Assembly: GCA_965216335.1 (NCBI GenBank)
Contig: OZ244154.1
Span: forward strand, 3,798,101 to 3,862,100
Direction of reading: 5' to 3'
DNA: 64,000 nucleotides
Origin: JAHEJE01 sp965216335
GTDB taxonomy: Bacteria > Pseudomonadota > Alphaproteobacteria > Rhizobiales > Aestuariivirgaceae
The stretch's first letter is position 1, and each line of letters starts with the position of its first letter. Of this stretch, positions 34,701 to 44,078 are shown piece by piece. A model generated the notes under the pieces. The model made no database searches. It was not told the origin of the DNA and saw only the letters and a program-made list of their open reading frames with translations. Position numbers and translations under genes: made by a program.

Positions 34701-35638
34701 GACATGTCTCCTTGCTGAACCCAGCCGGTCTTGCCGGAACGGATGATCTGGTTTGCCGGTGTCGCCCCGTCCGGGGCGATGCGGTGGTTGAAACGATGGG
34801 TGAAATGAAAAACGTCTTCCGGGCACACGTCGATGCAGCGGCCGCAGGCCGAGCAGTCGCGGGCCAGGATGAGCGGGGTGTCGCCGCCCTTGCCGCGCAG
34901 GGCAGGGGTGATGACATGCGGCTCCGGGCACACGGCAAAGCAGTCCATGCAGTCATCGCACGCTGCCCGGTTGGCGGCGGAGATGCGCAGCAGGCTCTTT
35001 TCGTTGAGCAGGCCGTAGAACGCGCCGACCGGGCACAGGTGGCCGCACCAGCCGTGGCGCGAGACGAAGACGTCGAACAGGAAGACCGCGACGACAAACG
35101 CCCACGCCGCGCCCATGCCGAAGATCAGGCCGCGGTGGACCATGGACACCGGGTTGACGAACTCCCAGGCGATGGTGCCGGTGATGGCGGAGACGATCAG
35201 CGTTGTGGCGAGGATCCACAGCCGGGTGTGGCGCTTCGGCTGCCAGCCCTTTTGCAGGCCGAGCCGGTTGTGCAGCCAGCCGGCGGCATCGGTGACCGGG
35301 TTGATCGGGCACACCCATGAGCAATAGAGCCGGCCGCTGATGAGGGCATAGAACGCCGCGACGATCAGTGCGCCGGTAATGGCGGCCATCTCCGGCCAGT
35401 GCCCGGCTGCAAGGCCCTGCACGAGCACGTAAGGGTCAGTGAGCGGCAGGGTGTCGAAGGTCAGGCTCGAGGCCAGGTTGCCCTTGACCCACCAGATACC
35501 GAACCACGGGCCGATGAGGAAGACGGCCAGCACGGTGAGCTGGCTGAGACGGCGCAGGATGAGGAAGCGATGGGCGGCGAGCCAGCCCTTGGCGGCAACG
35601 GCTTCGGCGCCCGGTCTGAGCGTTGCTGAAGGCGTCAT
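34697..35638 (-). CDS. napH: Ferredoxin-type membrane protein NapH
   Basis: A 313-residue protein with four membrane helices. CSWVCPINP and CGHLCPVGAF are the cytoplasmic CxxxCP motifs, and two 4Fe-4S clusters sit in CDDCMDCFAVCPE and CSACGRCIDVCPE near the C-terminus. NapH works with NapG as a second quinol-oxidising path to the Nap system. The ATG at 35638 overlaps the napG stop (ATGA), so translation is coupled. Confidence 0.95.
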   Translation of the reverse strand: MTPSATLRPGAEAVAAKGWLAAHRFLILRRLSQLTVLAVFLIGPWFGIWWVKGNLASSLTFDTLPLTDPYVLVQGLAAGHWPEMAAITGALIVAAFYALISGRLYCSWVCPINPVTDAAGWLHNRLGLQKGWQPKRHTRLWILATTLIVSAITGTIAWEFVNPVSMVHRGLIFGMGAAWAFVVAVFLFDVFVSRHGWCGHLCPVGAFYGLLNEKSLLRISAANRAACDDCMDCFAVCPEPHVITPALRGKGGDTPLILARDCSACGRCIDVCPEDVFHFTHRFNHRIAPDGATPANQIIRSGKTGWVQQGDMS

Positions 35639-36438
35639 GGTTTGGCCTCCGGCAGCTTGAACGTCGGCTTGAAGGCACCGCCCGGATCGGGCGTGCGGTC
35701 GGGCAGGTCGATGATGTCGGGCACCAGCGCGCCGCCGGCCTTCTTCTTTTCCTCCCAGCCAAGCCGGTAGTGTTCGCCGAGCTGGCCGCGGGCCAGGCGC
35801 TTGGGCAGAACCTTGATCGCGGCCTCCGGCAGCACGCAGCTCTTTTCGCACTTGCCGCAACCGGTGCAGGCATCGGCATGCACCGTCGGTGCGAACAGCG
35901 CGTGGTGGCCGGAGCGGCGGTTGTGGGCTTCCTCAAGCGTGATCGCCTTGTCGATGACCGGGCAGACCCGGTAGCAGACATCACACCTGAGCCCGAGGAA
36001 GTTGAGGCAGTTTTCCTGATCGACCAGCACGGCGACACCCATGTCGGCATCGTCGATATCGGTCAGACCCTTGTCGAGCGCGCCGGTCGGACACGCGGCG
36101 ACGCAGGGAATGTCGTCGCACATCTCGCACGGCACCGTGCGGGCGGTGAAATACGGTGTGCCGGTGGCAGCCGCGTTGGCGCCCAGTTCGGCCAGGCTCA
36201 GGGTGTCATAGGGACAGTCACGCACGCACAGGCCGCAGCGCACGCAGGCGGCCATGAAATCCTTTTCCGGCAGGGCGCCGGGCGGGCGCAGGGCATCGGC
36301 GGGCAGCTCGCGCGCATTTGCGGCATAGAACGACAACCCCATGCCGGCCAGCGCGCAGCCGCCGGCCAGCCGCGCGGCGTCGCCGATGAAGCGGCGCCGG
36401 TTGACGGCCTTTGGCTGTGCGTTGCGTGTGCCCGGCAT
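35635..36438 (-). CDS. napG: Ferredoxin-type protein NapG
   Basis: A 267-residue periplasmic iron-sulfur protein with a Tat-type leader (NRRRFIGDAA). Four clusters are expected from the motifs CVRCGLCVRDCP, CEMCDDIPCVAACP, CDVCYRVCP and CTGCGKCEKSC. It pairs with NapH. It lies 28 bp after napA. Confidence 0.95.
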   Translation of the reverse strand: MPGTRNAQPKAVNRRRFIGDAARLAGGCALAGMGLSFYAANARELPADALRPPGALPEKDFMAACVRCGLCVRDCPYDTLSLAELGANAAATGTPYFTARTVPCEMCDDIPCVAACPTGALDKGLTDIDDADMGVAVLVDQENCLNFLGLRCDVCYRVCPVIDKAITLEEAHNRRSGHHALFAPTVHADACTGCGKCEKSCVLPEAAIKVLPKRLARGQLGEHYRLGWEEKKKAGGALVPDIIDLPDRTPDPGGAFKPTFKLPEAKP

Positions 36439-36466
36439 GACGAGCGTACCCTCTCGCGTTGCCCGG

Positions 36467-38965
36467 CTAGGCTCTCACGACCTTGCAGGCGCACTTCTTG
36501 AAGTCGGTCTCCTTGGAGATCGGGCAGGTGGCATCAAGGGTCAACTTGTTGACCAACTGGCCTTCGTCGAACCACGGGAAGAACACCACGCCGCGCGGCA
36601 TCTTGTTGCGGCCACGGGTCTCGACGCGGGTCGCAACTTCGCCGCGCCGGGTCGAGATGGTGATCTCCTGGCCGCGCCGCACGCCGCGTTCCTTGGCGTC
36701 TTCAGGGTGCATGTAGACCACGGCCTGCGGATAGGCCCGGTGCAGTTCCGGCACGCGCCGGGTCATCGAGCCGGAGTGCCAGTGCTCGAGCACGCGGCCG
36801 GTGACCAGCCACAGGTCGAACTCGTCGTCGGGAGACTCGGCCGGCGGCTCATAAGGCGCAAAGATGATGTTGGCCTTGCCGTCCGGCTTGCCGTAGAAGC
36901 GAATGCCTTCGCCGGCCGGCACATAGCTGTCATAGCCTTCGCGGAAGCGGTACAGCGTCTCCTTGCCGTCGATGACCGGCCAGCGCAGGCCGCGCGCCTT
37001 GTGATAGGTGTCGAAGTCAGCCAGGTCGTGCGCATGGCCGCGCCCGAACTCGGCGTATTCCTCGAACAGACCCTTCTGGACGTAAAAGCCGAAGTCCTCG
37101 GATTCGTGATTGCCGAAGCCTTCCGCCGTTTCCGAGACCGGGTACTTGTTGACCTTGCCGTTGGCGTACAACACCTCGAACAGGGTCTTGCCCCTCAGCT
37201 CCGGTTTCTTGGCCAGCAATTCCTCCGGCCAGACCTCGTCGGTGGTGAAGCGTTTGGAGAACTCCATGACCTGCCAGACATCCGACTTCGATTCGCCGGG
37301 AGCCGCCACCTGCTCGCGCCAGAATTGGGTACGGCGTTCGGCATTGCCGTAGGCGCCTTCCTTTTCCACCCACATGGCGGTCGGCAGGATCAGGTCGGCG
37401 GCAAGTGCCGTGACCGTCGGATAGGGATCGGACACGACGATGAAGTTTTCCGGATTGCGGTAGCCGGGCCAGGTTTCCTCGTTGATGTTGGGCGCGGCCT
37501 GCATGTTGTTGGTGCACTGGACCCAGTAGGCATTGAGCTTGCCGTCCTTCAGCATGCGGTTCTGCAATACGGCGTGGAAGCCGGGCTTGCCGGGGATGGT
37601 GCCTTCCGGGATGCCCCATTTCTCCTCGCAGATCTTGCGGTGGGCTTCCTTCATAACCACCATGTCGGCCGGCAGGCGGTGGGCGAAGGTGCCGACCTCG
37701 CGGGCGGTGCCGCAGGCCGACGGCTGGCCGGTGAGCGAGAACGGGCTGTTGCCGGGCTCGGAGATCTTGCCGGTCAGCAGATGCACGTTGTAGCACAGGC
37801 CGTTCACCCACGAGCCGCGGGTGTGCTGGTTGAAGCCCATGGTCCACAGCGACATGACCTTGCGGTCCGGGTCGGCATAGGCCTTGGCGAGCCTGAGCAG
37901 GGCGTCCTGCGGCACGCCGGACATCTCGGACACCTTCTCCAGGGTGTATTCGGCCACAGCGGCCTTGTAGTCGTCGAAGCTGACCTTGGTCAGCTTGCCG
38001 TGCTTTTTCTCATGCGCCGGGTTGGCGGCGTTCTTTTCACGCTCGTCGGTGGGCCTGAGGCCATAGCCGATGTCGGTCGCCGTCTTGGTGATGTTGACGT
38101 GCTTGTTGACGAAGTCCCAGTTCACCGCATCGTTCTCGATGATGTAGTTGGCGATGTAGTTGAGGATCGCCAGGTCGGTCTGCGGCTTGAACACCATGGC
38201 GTTGTCGGCCAACTCGAAGTTGCGGTTTTCGAAGGTCGAGAGCACGTGCACCTCGGCACCCGGCTTGGTCAGCCGCGTGTCGGTCAGGCGCGACCACAGG
38301 ATCGGGTGCATCTCGGCCATGTTGGCGCCCCACAGCACGAAGGTATCGGCGTATTCCAGGTCGTCATAACAGCCCATCGGCTCGTCGATGCCGAAGGCGC
38401 GGATGAAGGCGGCAACGGCAGACGCCATGCAGTGGCGGGCGTTCGGGTCGATGTTGTTGGAGCGCAGGCCGGCCTTCATGAACTTGGCCGCGGCATAGCC
38501 CTCCCACACCGTCCACTGGCCGGAGCCGAACATGCCGACGGCGCTCGGGCCCTTGGCCTTGAGAGCGGCTTTCCACTTCTCGGCCATGATGTCGAAGGCC
38601 TCATCCCAGGAGACCGGCTCGAACTCGCCGTTCTTGTCGAACTTGCCGTCGGTCTTGCGCAACAGCGGGGTGGTGACGCGGTCCTGGCCGTACATGATCT
38701 TGGACAGGAAGTAGCCCTTGATGCAGTTGAGGCCGCGGTTGACCGGGGCATCCGGGTCGCCCTGGGTGGCCACTACGCGGCCGTCCTTGACGCCGACCAG
38801 CACCGAGCAGCCGGTGCCGCAGAACCGGCACGGCGCCTTGTCCCAGCGGATGTCTTCCTTGGTGTAGGCCAGCGCCGCGTTCGGGGCGGCGATGCCGGCA
38901 GCCGATGCGGTGGCAGCGACAGCGGAGGATTTCAGAAAGTCGCGGCGGGATTGCTTGACGGTCAT
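36467..38965 (-). CDS. napA: Periplasmic nitrate reductase catalytic subunit NapA
   Basis: An 832-residue molybdoenzyme with Tat leader SRRDFLKSSA. The 4Fe-4S site is CRFCGTGC plus a fourth Cys in NRGLNC, and the molybdenum-ligand cysteine is in NARHCMASAV. The C-terminal KECACKV-like end (FKKCACKVVRA) is usual. It reduces nitrate to nitrite with bis-molybdopterin guanine dinucleotide. Start 38965 (MTVKQSRRDF) is chosen because of the leader; it overlaps no other gene and follows napD by 17 bp. Confidence 0.98.
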   Translation of the reverse strand: MTVKQSRRDFLKSSAVAATASAAGIAAPNAALAYTKEDIRWDKAPCRFCGTGCSVLVGVKDGRVVATQGDPDAPVNRGLNCIKGYFLSKIMYGQDRVTTPLLRKTDGKFDKNGEFEPVSWDEAFDIMAEKWKAALKAKGPSAVGMFGSGQWTVWEGYAAAKFMKAGLRSNNIDPNARHCMASAVAAFIRAFGIDEPMGCYDDLEYADTFVLWGANMAEMHPILWSRLTDTRLTKPGAEVHVLSTFENRNFELADNAMVFKPQTDLAILNYIANYIIENDAVNWDFVNKHVNITKTATDIGYGLRPTDEREKNAANPAHEKKHGKLTKVSFDDYKAAVAEYTLEKVSEMSGVPQDALLRLAKAYADPDRKVMSLWTMGFNQHTRGSWVNGLCYNVHLLTGKISEPGNSPFSLTGQPSACGTAREVGTFAHRLPADMVVMKEAHRKICEEKWGIPEGTIPGKPGFHAVLQNRMLKDGKLNAYWVQCTNNMQAAPNINEETWPGYRNPENFIVVSDPYPTVTALAADLILPTAMWVEKEGAYGNAERRTQFWREQVAAPGESKSDVWQVMEFSKRFTTDEVWPEELLAKKPELRGKTLFEVLYANGKVNKYPVSETAEGFGNHESEDFGFYVQKGLFEEYAEFGRGHAHDLADFDTYHKARGLRWPVIDGKETLYRFREGYDSYVPAGEGIRFYGKPDGKANIIFAPYEPPAESPDDEFDLWLVTGRVLEHWHSGSMTRRVPELHRAYPQAVVYMHPEDAKERGVRRGQEITISTRRGEVATRVETRGRNKMPRGVVFFPWFDEGQLVNKLTLDATCPISKETDFKKCACKVVRA

Positions 38966-38982
38966 GGATAGGGTCTCCCGTT

Positions 38983-39264
38983 TCAATGGCAAGCTGTTGT
39001 GGCCGGATGGCCGGTGTCTTCGGCCTCATCGGCCAGGTCTTCGAAACTGTGATAGGTGAGCGCCGCCGAAATGACGCCCGGCAGGCGGTGGATGGCCAGG
39101 ATGGTGTCGGCGGCGGTCTTGCCGCCGGCGTCCTCGGCAGTGACGATCAGCCGGTCGCCCGGCGCACGCTGGTGCACCTCGACGCCGGGCAGTTCGGCAA
39201 GATCGCGCTCAATGCGGTCGATCGTGCCGGGCGAACAGTGAATGAGAACGCCGCAGATGTTCAT
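38983..39264 (-). CDS. napD: NapD maturation chaperone
   Basis: A 93-residue ferredoxin-fold protein starting MNICGVLIHCSPGTIDRIE and containing LPGVEVHQ and LPGVISAALTYH, the NapD pattern. It binds the Tat signal of NapA and delays export until the cofactor is inserted. Its ATG overlaps the napF stop (ATGA). It is embedded in a longer open frame that is not its own reading start. Confidence 0.94.
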   Translation of the reverse strand: MNICGVLIHCSPGTIDRIERDLAELPGVEVHQRAPGDRLIVTAEDAGGKTAADTILAIHRLPGVISAALTYHSFEDLADEAEDTGHPATTACH

Positions 39265-39773
39265 TCGGCAGCCTCCGTGAGCCGGCCGGCCAGCTCGGTG
39301 AAGCGGATGGCATCGACGGGACAGACCCCGGCGCAGGCCCCGCAGCCGGTACAGGCCGCCTCGTCGATCAACGGTACGTCCCGGCACCCGGGCATGAGTT
39401 GAAAGCGGATGGCGCGCGGCTCGCAGGCATCGTTGCAGGCGCGGCAGGATACGCCCTTGAGCGAGAGGCACCTGCCAGCAATCTCGGCCGTCCAGGACCA
39501 GTCGCGGGCGCACGCCGCATCAAGTGCCCCGGTGGGACAGGCCGCGGTGCATTCGCCGCAGAAAGTGCATTCTCCCGCGCCGAGCGAGAAGTCCATCTGC
39601 GGTGCGCCATCTGCGATCTTGAGAATATGCTGCGGACAGGCATCGGAGCAGGCCCTGCACCCGTCACACCGGGCCAGGAATTCCACCTCCGGCCTGGCCT
39701 GCGGCGGCCGCAACATCGCTGCGTGGTTTGCTCGAGCCATCAACAACGCGCGCCGCGAAAACTGCCTGGCCAT
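39261..39773 (-). CDS. napF: Ferredoxin-type protein NapF
   Basis: A 170-residue cytoplasmic iron-sulfur protein with cysteine clusters CDGCRACSDACP, CTFCGECTAACP, CRACNDACEP and CTGCGACAGVCP. NapF interacts with NapA before export, probably for its iron-sulfur or cofactor maturation. It is the first gene of napFDAGHBC; napE is absent. An FNR site lies 53 bp upstream. Confidence 0.95.
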   Translation of the reverse strand: MARQFSRRALLMARANHAAMLRPPQARPEVEFLARCDGCRACSDACPQHILKIADGAPQMDFSLGAGECTFCGECTAACPTGALDAACARDWSWTAEIAGRCLSLKGVSCRACNDACEPRAIRFQLMPGCRDVPLIDEAACTGCGACAGVCPVDAIRFTELAGRLTEAAE

Positions 39774-39825
39774 CGGCCTCTCCTGCTACACGAATTTCTT
39801 CTAGCAGACGGCTCAATCCGATGGC

Positions 39826-39839
39826 TTGATTTTGATCAA
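39826..39839 (-). promoter_or_regulatory. FNR/FixK-type box upstream of napF
   Basis: A perfect ttgat-N4-atcaa palindrome (ttgattttgatcaa), centred about 60 bp upstream of the napF start codon. This is a suitable place for a class II activator site of an FNR/FixK/Anr regulator, implying induction of nap at low oxygen. Confidence 0.8.
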
Positions 39840-39930
39840 GACAATGGCGGTTCTGCACCGCATCAATTCAAAAAGTAGCGCAAGCTGACGGAGCAGGTGG
39901 CACAACCTATCAGCAGGTCCACCCTGCCGG

Positions 39931-40392
39931 TCAATCCAGCGCCTTCAAGGGCAGTTTGGTGGTGTACTTGATCTGCTCCATGGCGAAGGTCGAGCTGACG
40001 TCCTTGAGCTTGGCGGCGTTGATCAGCCTCTTGTAGAAGATGTCGTAGCCCTCCACATCCGGCACGACGACGCGCAGCAGGTAGTCGACCTGGCCGCTCA
40101 TCCGGTAGAACTCCACCACCTCCGGCATGCCGGCCACGGCGCCGTCGAAGTGGTCGAGCCATTCCTGGCTGTGTTCGAGCGTCGTGATGGCCACGAATAC
40201 GGTGACGTTGGCCCCGACTTTCTGCGGATCGAGCAGGGTCACACGGTCCAGAATGACCCCGTCATCCTCCAGGCGGCTGATCCGCTCGGCGCATGATTTT
40301 TCGTCCAGGCCGAGTTGCTCTGCCACATCCTTTGCGCCAAGCGTGGCATCGGCTTGCAGAAGTTCGAGGATTCTGGCGTCGGTTCTATCCAT
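39931..40392 (-). CDS. Lrp/AsnC family transcriptional regulator
   Basis: A 153-residue regulator: N-terminal HTH from MDRTDARILELLQADATLG to about residue 60, and C-terminal RAM domain with the YRMSGQVDYLLRVVVPD segment. The start at 40392 removes a 26-residue unconserved extension. It lies immediately upstream of the nap operon on the same strand (158 bp gap with the FNR box) and divergent from the DUF442 gene. Its link to nitrate reduction is not shown; it may simply be an adjacent amino-acid regulator. Confidence 0.92.
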   Translation of the reverse strand: MDRTDARILELLQADATLGAKDVAEQLGLDEKSCAERISRLEDDGVILDRVTLLDPQKVGANVTVFVAITTLEHSQEWLDHFDGAVAGMPEVVEFYRMSGQVDYLLRVVVPDVEGYDIFYKRLINAAKLKDVSSTFAMEQIKYTTKLPLKALD

Positions 40393-40535
40393 TTTTCTTG
40401 CTTCCGGTTTCTGATAACGGTTCGCTGGTCGCTGCAGGCTCGAACCTAGTTTAAGCATGCCGCAAAACATGTGAAACAGTTAAGTGCGATGAGCAGATCC
40501 ACGACGGCACAGTTTGAAGCGGAGAGTGAGCGGGC

Positions 40536-41063
40536 GTGATCGAGATCGTCAGCCTAACACCCGAGTTCGCGATCGGTCCGCAGGTGACGGACGGGGATTT
40601 CGACACCGTGCGCGCGGCCGGCTTTGCATCGGTGCTGAACGCCCGGCCGGACGGCGAGACCGGGGATTATCTGCGCGCACCGGATGCCGAGCGGCTGGCA
40701 CGCGCCTGCGGCCTGTCCTACGCCCACAGCCCGACCGAGAACCACGCGATCTTCGAACCGGATGTCATCGACCGGTTCGAGCACGCCCTGGCAGAACTGC
40801 CGAAGCCGATCTTCGCCCACTGCAAGACCGGCACGCGCACCGCGATCCTGTGGGCTCTGGTGGCAGCCCGGCACCGCGCCGTCGAGGACGTCATTGCCAC
40901 GCTGCGGGCCGCCGGCCAGGACCTGGATTTCCTTGAGCAGGAACTCCGCGACAGTGCCGCCGCTGCCCGCAGCTCACCGCTGCATCTGAAGGAAGATGCC
41001 CTGCTCAGCCTGAGCCGGTCCCGCCTGCTGGGCGGCGGCAACACAGGCCCGGACAAGGCGTAG
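40536..41063 (+). CDS. DUF442/TIGR01244 phosphatase-like protein
   Basis: A 175-residue protein starting with GTG at 40536. FAHCKTGTRTAILWAL carries the C-x5-R signature of the cysteine phosphatase loop (HCKTGTR), and GPQVTDGDFDTVRAAGFASVLNARPDGE is the conserved N-terminal segment of the Blh N-terminal domain. These proteins are called sulfur-transferase- or beta-lactamase-hydrolase-associated phosphatases; the true substrate is unknown. The C-terminal 40 residues are not conserved in appearance. It is convergent with the MFS gene. Confidence 0.82.
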   Translation: MIEIVSLTPEFAIGPQVTDGDFDTVRAAGFASVLNARPDGETGDYLRAPDAERLARACGLSYAHSPTENHAIFEPDVIDRFEHALAELPKPIFAHCKTGTRTAILWALVAARHRAVEDVIATLRAAGQDLDFLEQELRDSAAAARSSPLHLKEDALLSLSRSRLLGGGNTGPDKA

Positions 41064-41072
41064 ACGCCAATC

Positions 41073-42314
41073 TCAACCGCCGGGCGGCTTCAGCAGATAC
41101 CACGCCAGCGCCGCCGTCTGGATGGCCAGAAACACGGCAAACGCCACGACGTAGGCTTCCGGGGCATAGCCGCCGTCCGCCGTCTCCGGCCACAGGCCGA
41201 TGATGGCGCCGATCAGGTATTGGCAGGCAAACGCCATGGTGAAGACCAGGACGTTCAGTGCGGCGTTGGCGCGGCCGGCCAGGGCGGCACCGAAGTGGCT
41301 GGCCATCCACGGATAGGCGAGGATGCCCGCCTGGCCGAACATGCCGAAAACGAACCAGGCCGGTCCGGTCGGAACGGGGAAATGGAAGGCAACAACGGCC
41401 ATCGACAGGAGATAGAGGGCGATGAAGCCGGTCATCACCGTGAGCAGGCCGATGCCGCGCCGGCCCAGCCAGTCGGCAACGGCGCCGCTGGTCAGGGTGC
41501 CGACCAGGAAGCCGATGGCGATCAGACCGAGATAGCGGGCCACACCGTCCTGGTCGAGCCCGGCTATATCGCGCAGCCAGGGGGCGGCCCACAGGGTCTG
41601 GATGCCGATGTGGGTGCCGCAGGTGGTGGCGATCAGCGGGGCGATGCGCCAGAACACCGGGCTCTTGTAGATGCCGGCAAGGGCGAGGAGTTGGTCCTTC
41701 AAGCCTGGCGTGGTGCCGCTCGCGGCCTGCTGCGGCACCAGCGCCAGGATCAGCCCGGCGACCAGCACCGTGACCCCGGCCAGTCCGAAGAACATGCCGC
41801 GCCACCCGAACGCCTGCGACGCCGCCTCGGCGGGCACCGTCGCCACCAGCATGCCGAGGCCGCCGGCGGCCATGATGACCGCGTTGGCCAGCGCCCGGCG
41901 CGCCACGGGCACCCACTGGGCCACCGCCTTGAACCCGGCCATCAGCCCGCCGGCGCAGCCGACGCCGATCAGCATGCGCCCGAAACTCAGGCCCGCCGCG
42001 CCGGGCGCCATGGCGAAGATCACCGCACCCACCGCGGTCAGCGCCAGCAGGCCGGCCTGCACCCGGCCCGGACCGAACCGGTCGAGCAGCACGCCGAGCG
42101 GCAATTGAAAACCGGCAAAGCCCAGGAGATAGGCGGCGGTGAGCAGGCCGAGCGCACCGGGGCCGAGGCCGAGATCGGCCACCAGATCGTCGGCGACGAC
42201 GGCGTTCACCGCCCGGTACAGGTAGGACAGGAAGTATCCAAGCGCGAACGGCCCCAGCACGCAGACGGTGAGCCGGCCAAGGCGAAGGTGCGGCGTCGCG
42301 GCTGTATCAGTCAT
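41073..42314 (-). CDS. Major facilitator superfamily transporter
   Basis: A 413-residue protein with twelve hydrophobic segments and the MFS loop 2-3 motif GVLLDRFGPGRVQ (residues about 73-85). SYLYRAVNAVVADDL near residue 30 is like that of nitrate/oxalate-type permeases, but no nitrate-porter signature is evident, so the substrate is open. It overlaps the end of the upstream hydrolase gene by 8 bp, so the two are co-transcribed and the carrier may import the hydrolase substrate. Confidence 0.88.
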   Translation of the reverse strand: MTDTAATPHLRLGRLTVCVLGPFALGYFLSYLYRAVNAVVADDLVADLGLGPGALGLLTAAYLLGFAGFQLPLGVLLDRFGPGRVQAGLLALTAVGAVIFAMAPGAAGLSFGRMLIGVGCAGGLMAGFKAVAQWVPVARRALANAVIMAAGGLGMLVATVPAEAASQAFGWRGMFFGLAGVTVLVAGLILALVPQQAASGTTPGLKDQLLALAGIYKSPVFWRIAPLIATTCGTHIGIQTLWAAPWLRDIAGLDQDGVARYLGLIAIGFLVGTLTSGAVADWLGRRGIGLLTVMTGFIALYLLSMAVVAFHFPVPTGPAWFVFGMFGQAGILAYPWMASHFGAALAGRANAALNVLVFTMAFACQYLIGAIIGLWPETADGGYAPEAYVVAFAVFLAIQTAALAWYLLKPPGG

Positions 42315-43404
42315 AGAGCATGCCGGACATCCCGTCTGCGATCGGTTCGGTCCCGTGCACCTTGCCGATCACGCTGCCCGGCCAGGCGATGCGCTCCGAG
42401 GTGTGGGCGAAGAACCGGCCGGCGGCTCGGGTCGTGACGGTGGCCGGCGGCTGGTCGTGTCCGCATAGCGGGTCGACAATCTCGGCGATTACGTCGCCGG
42501 GTGAGACCATGGCGCCAAGCGGTTGCCGGAACATGACAATTCCGGAAGCGGGCGAGCGCAGGATGTCGGTGGCGGAAAAGTCGGCGGCGATGCCGTCGAA
42601 GGCCGGAACGTCCGGTGCGTCCCCGGCAATGACGCCGCGTACCGTCAGGAAGTCGAACAGGGCCAAGGCGTCGCGCTCGGCGTACTCGGCCCTGGTGTCG
42701 CGCTCGCCGCGCAACTCGACCACCGTTGTAAAGGGCAGCGCGATATCGTGCCCTGCCGCCCGTGCCGCGATGTAAGGGGCCGCGCAGGTCTCCTCGAACG
42801 GATTGTCGCCCGAGCCGCGCGCGAACATCACCACCGGCGCGCCGAGCAGGCCGGCCAGATCGGCGGCAGCCGGCCAATGGTCCGGGTCGAGATAGAGATG
42901 CAGCTCGGCTTCGGAATCCGTGTGCAGGTCGAGCACGATATCGGCACCGCAGGCCAGCTTCTGCAACTTAAGCTGCAATGCCGTGGCCTCGTCGCGCGGC
43001 ACAATCTCATCGAGGCTGGCGCGGATGGCGTGTTCAATATCTTCGCCGGTTTCGAGTCGCGCCACAACGGCTTGCGAGACATCGTTGAAGCCGCGGTTGA
43101 AGTTCTGCCCCGAAGCGCCGAAGTTGCGGCCCATCAGGCGCTGCGCCTGGACATTCGCCGCGCCGACCGGATTGGCCAGCGGAACGACGACGATCTCGCC
43201 GCCGATCCGCCCGGCCTCGTCCGCCGCGATCAGCTCCCGGAGCAGCCGCGAGGCGACCAGGTTGGCCGGCAGTTCGTCGGCATGGATGCCAGCCTGGATG
43301 TACACCCTCTGCCGCGCCCCCGGCGTGCCGAGCCGGTGCACGGCAAGGTGGCGCACGGTGCCGGGGCTGTAGCCGGTCAGCTCGATGGTCTCGGTGCGGT
43401 GCAT
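42307..43404 (-). CDS. Succinylglutamate desuccinylase/aspartoacylase family hydrolase
   Basis: A 365-residue zinc carboxypeptidase-like enzyme: GIHADELPAN supplies His and Glu zinc ligands, and VLDLHTDSE the third His. A C-terminal beta domain (from about residue 275: SPASGIVMFRQPLGAMVSPGD) resembles a lipoyl-like or N-acyl amino-acid domain of this family. It should cleave N-acyl amino acids. It is in an operon with an MFS carrier. Which acyl amino acid is cleaved cannot be told. Confidence 0.88.
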   Translation of the reverse strand: MHRTETIELTGYSPGTVRHLAVHRLGTPGARQRVYIQAGIHADELPANLVASRLLRELIAADEAGRIGGEIVVVPLANPVGAANVQAQRLMGRNFGASGQNFNRGFNDVSQAVVARLETGEDIEHAIRASLDEIVPRDEATALQLKLQKLACGADIVLDLHTDSEAELHLYLDPDHWPAAADLAGLLGAPVVMFARGSGDNPFEETCAAPYIAARAAGHDIALPFTTVVELRGERDTRAEYAERDALALFDFLTVRGVIAGDAPDVPAFDGIAADFSATDILRSPASGIVMFRQPLGAMVSPGDVIAEIVDPLCGHDQPPATVTTRAAGRFFAHTSERIAWPGSVIGKVHGTEPIADGMSGMLYD

Positions 43405-43489
43405 GGCAGGCCTCCCTTGGCAAGGCGGCGACCATAGCAGCGGTCTGCGGACGAGGGAACAGTCGCCGGCGCCGTACCGGTCCGCCCAC

Positions 43490-43580
43490 CCCTCTCCCTA
43501 ACCCTCTCCCGCGAGGGGAGGGGACCGTTTGGTGGACAAGGGCCCTCTTACCCCGGTCCCCCGCGAACGGGGCAGGGTTA
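43490..43580. repeat. Family-B palindromic repeat, copy 3 (degenerate)
   Basis: It begins ctctccctaaccctctcccg, has the inverted gcgaggggaggggacc, and merges into the left edge of family-C copy 3. No gene is visible in 43405-44078. Confidence 0.6.
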
Positions 43581-43975
43581 TCGCATGTGAGAGTGCGGCA
43601 GTATCGGCGGCTGCACAATCTTGCCTTCCTCTGGTCAAGTCCACTGCCCTCCAGTTTAACATTGGGTGAAAGCACATTTCTTCCATTGTATTGGATAGTT
43701 GCAAGCACCCCAACAAGCTCCGACATGATTTCAGGTTGGCTCCGGGCCATTCCCTCCCCTAGAAAAGGGGAGGGTTAGGGTGGGGATTGATGGCGGTTCA
43801 AGGGATTGAAATCGTTGCCGAATTGCACCGCCATCAACCCCCATCCCGACCCCCGTTCAAGCCGGGGGCAGGCTCTTCCCCCTTTCTGGGGGAAGGAGCA
43901 TTCATCGCTAAACCGGACAGCAGTGGGTCAAGCCCGAGGAAGGCAGAAAACAAAGTTCAAGTCCATATGCAATAG
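43574..43975. repeat. Family-C composite palindromic repeat, copy 3
   Basis: Near-complete copy, about 400 bp, in the same orientation as copy 4. The left outer arm is degenerate (cctctggtcaagtccactgc), followed by the unique block with tttaacattgggtgaaagca, the four core hairpins, and the right outer arm taaaccggacagcagtgggt ending ccatatgcaatag. It lies 104 bp upstream of the SDR gene. Confidence 0.88.
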
Positions 43976-44078
43976 CTCTGCGCTAACGGGGAAGGTTGGA
44001 GAGAGGGGAGGGCGGCTTGGCAGGGCGGCTGTTGTGTGTACAATCCCGGCAACGTCACGACAGCACAGGAAGGCCGGA

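Noticed and set aside
36341..38971. Plus-strand open frame (about 876 codons) opposite napA
   Set aside because: napA with all cofactor motifs lies on the other strand; the antisense frame shows His/Gly/Val-rich shadow composition.
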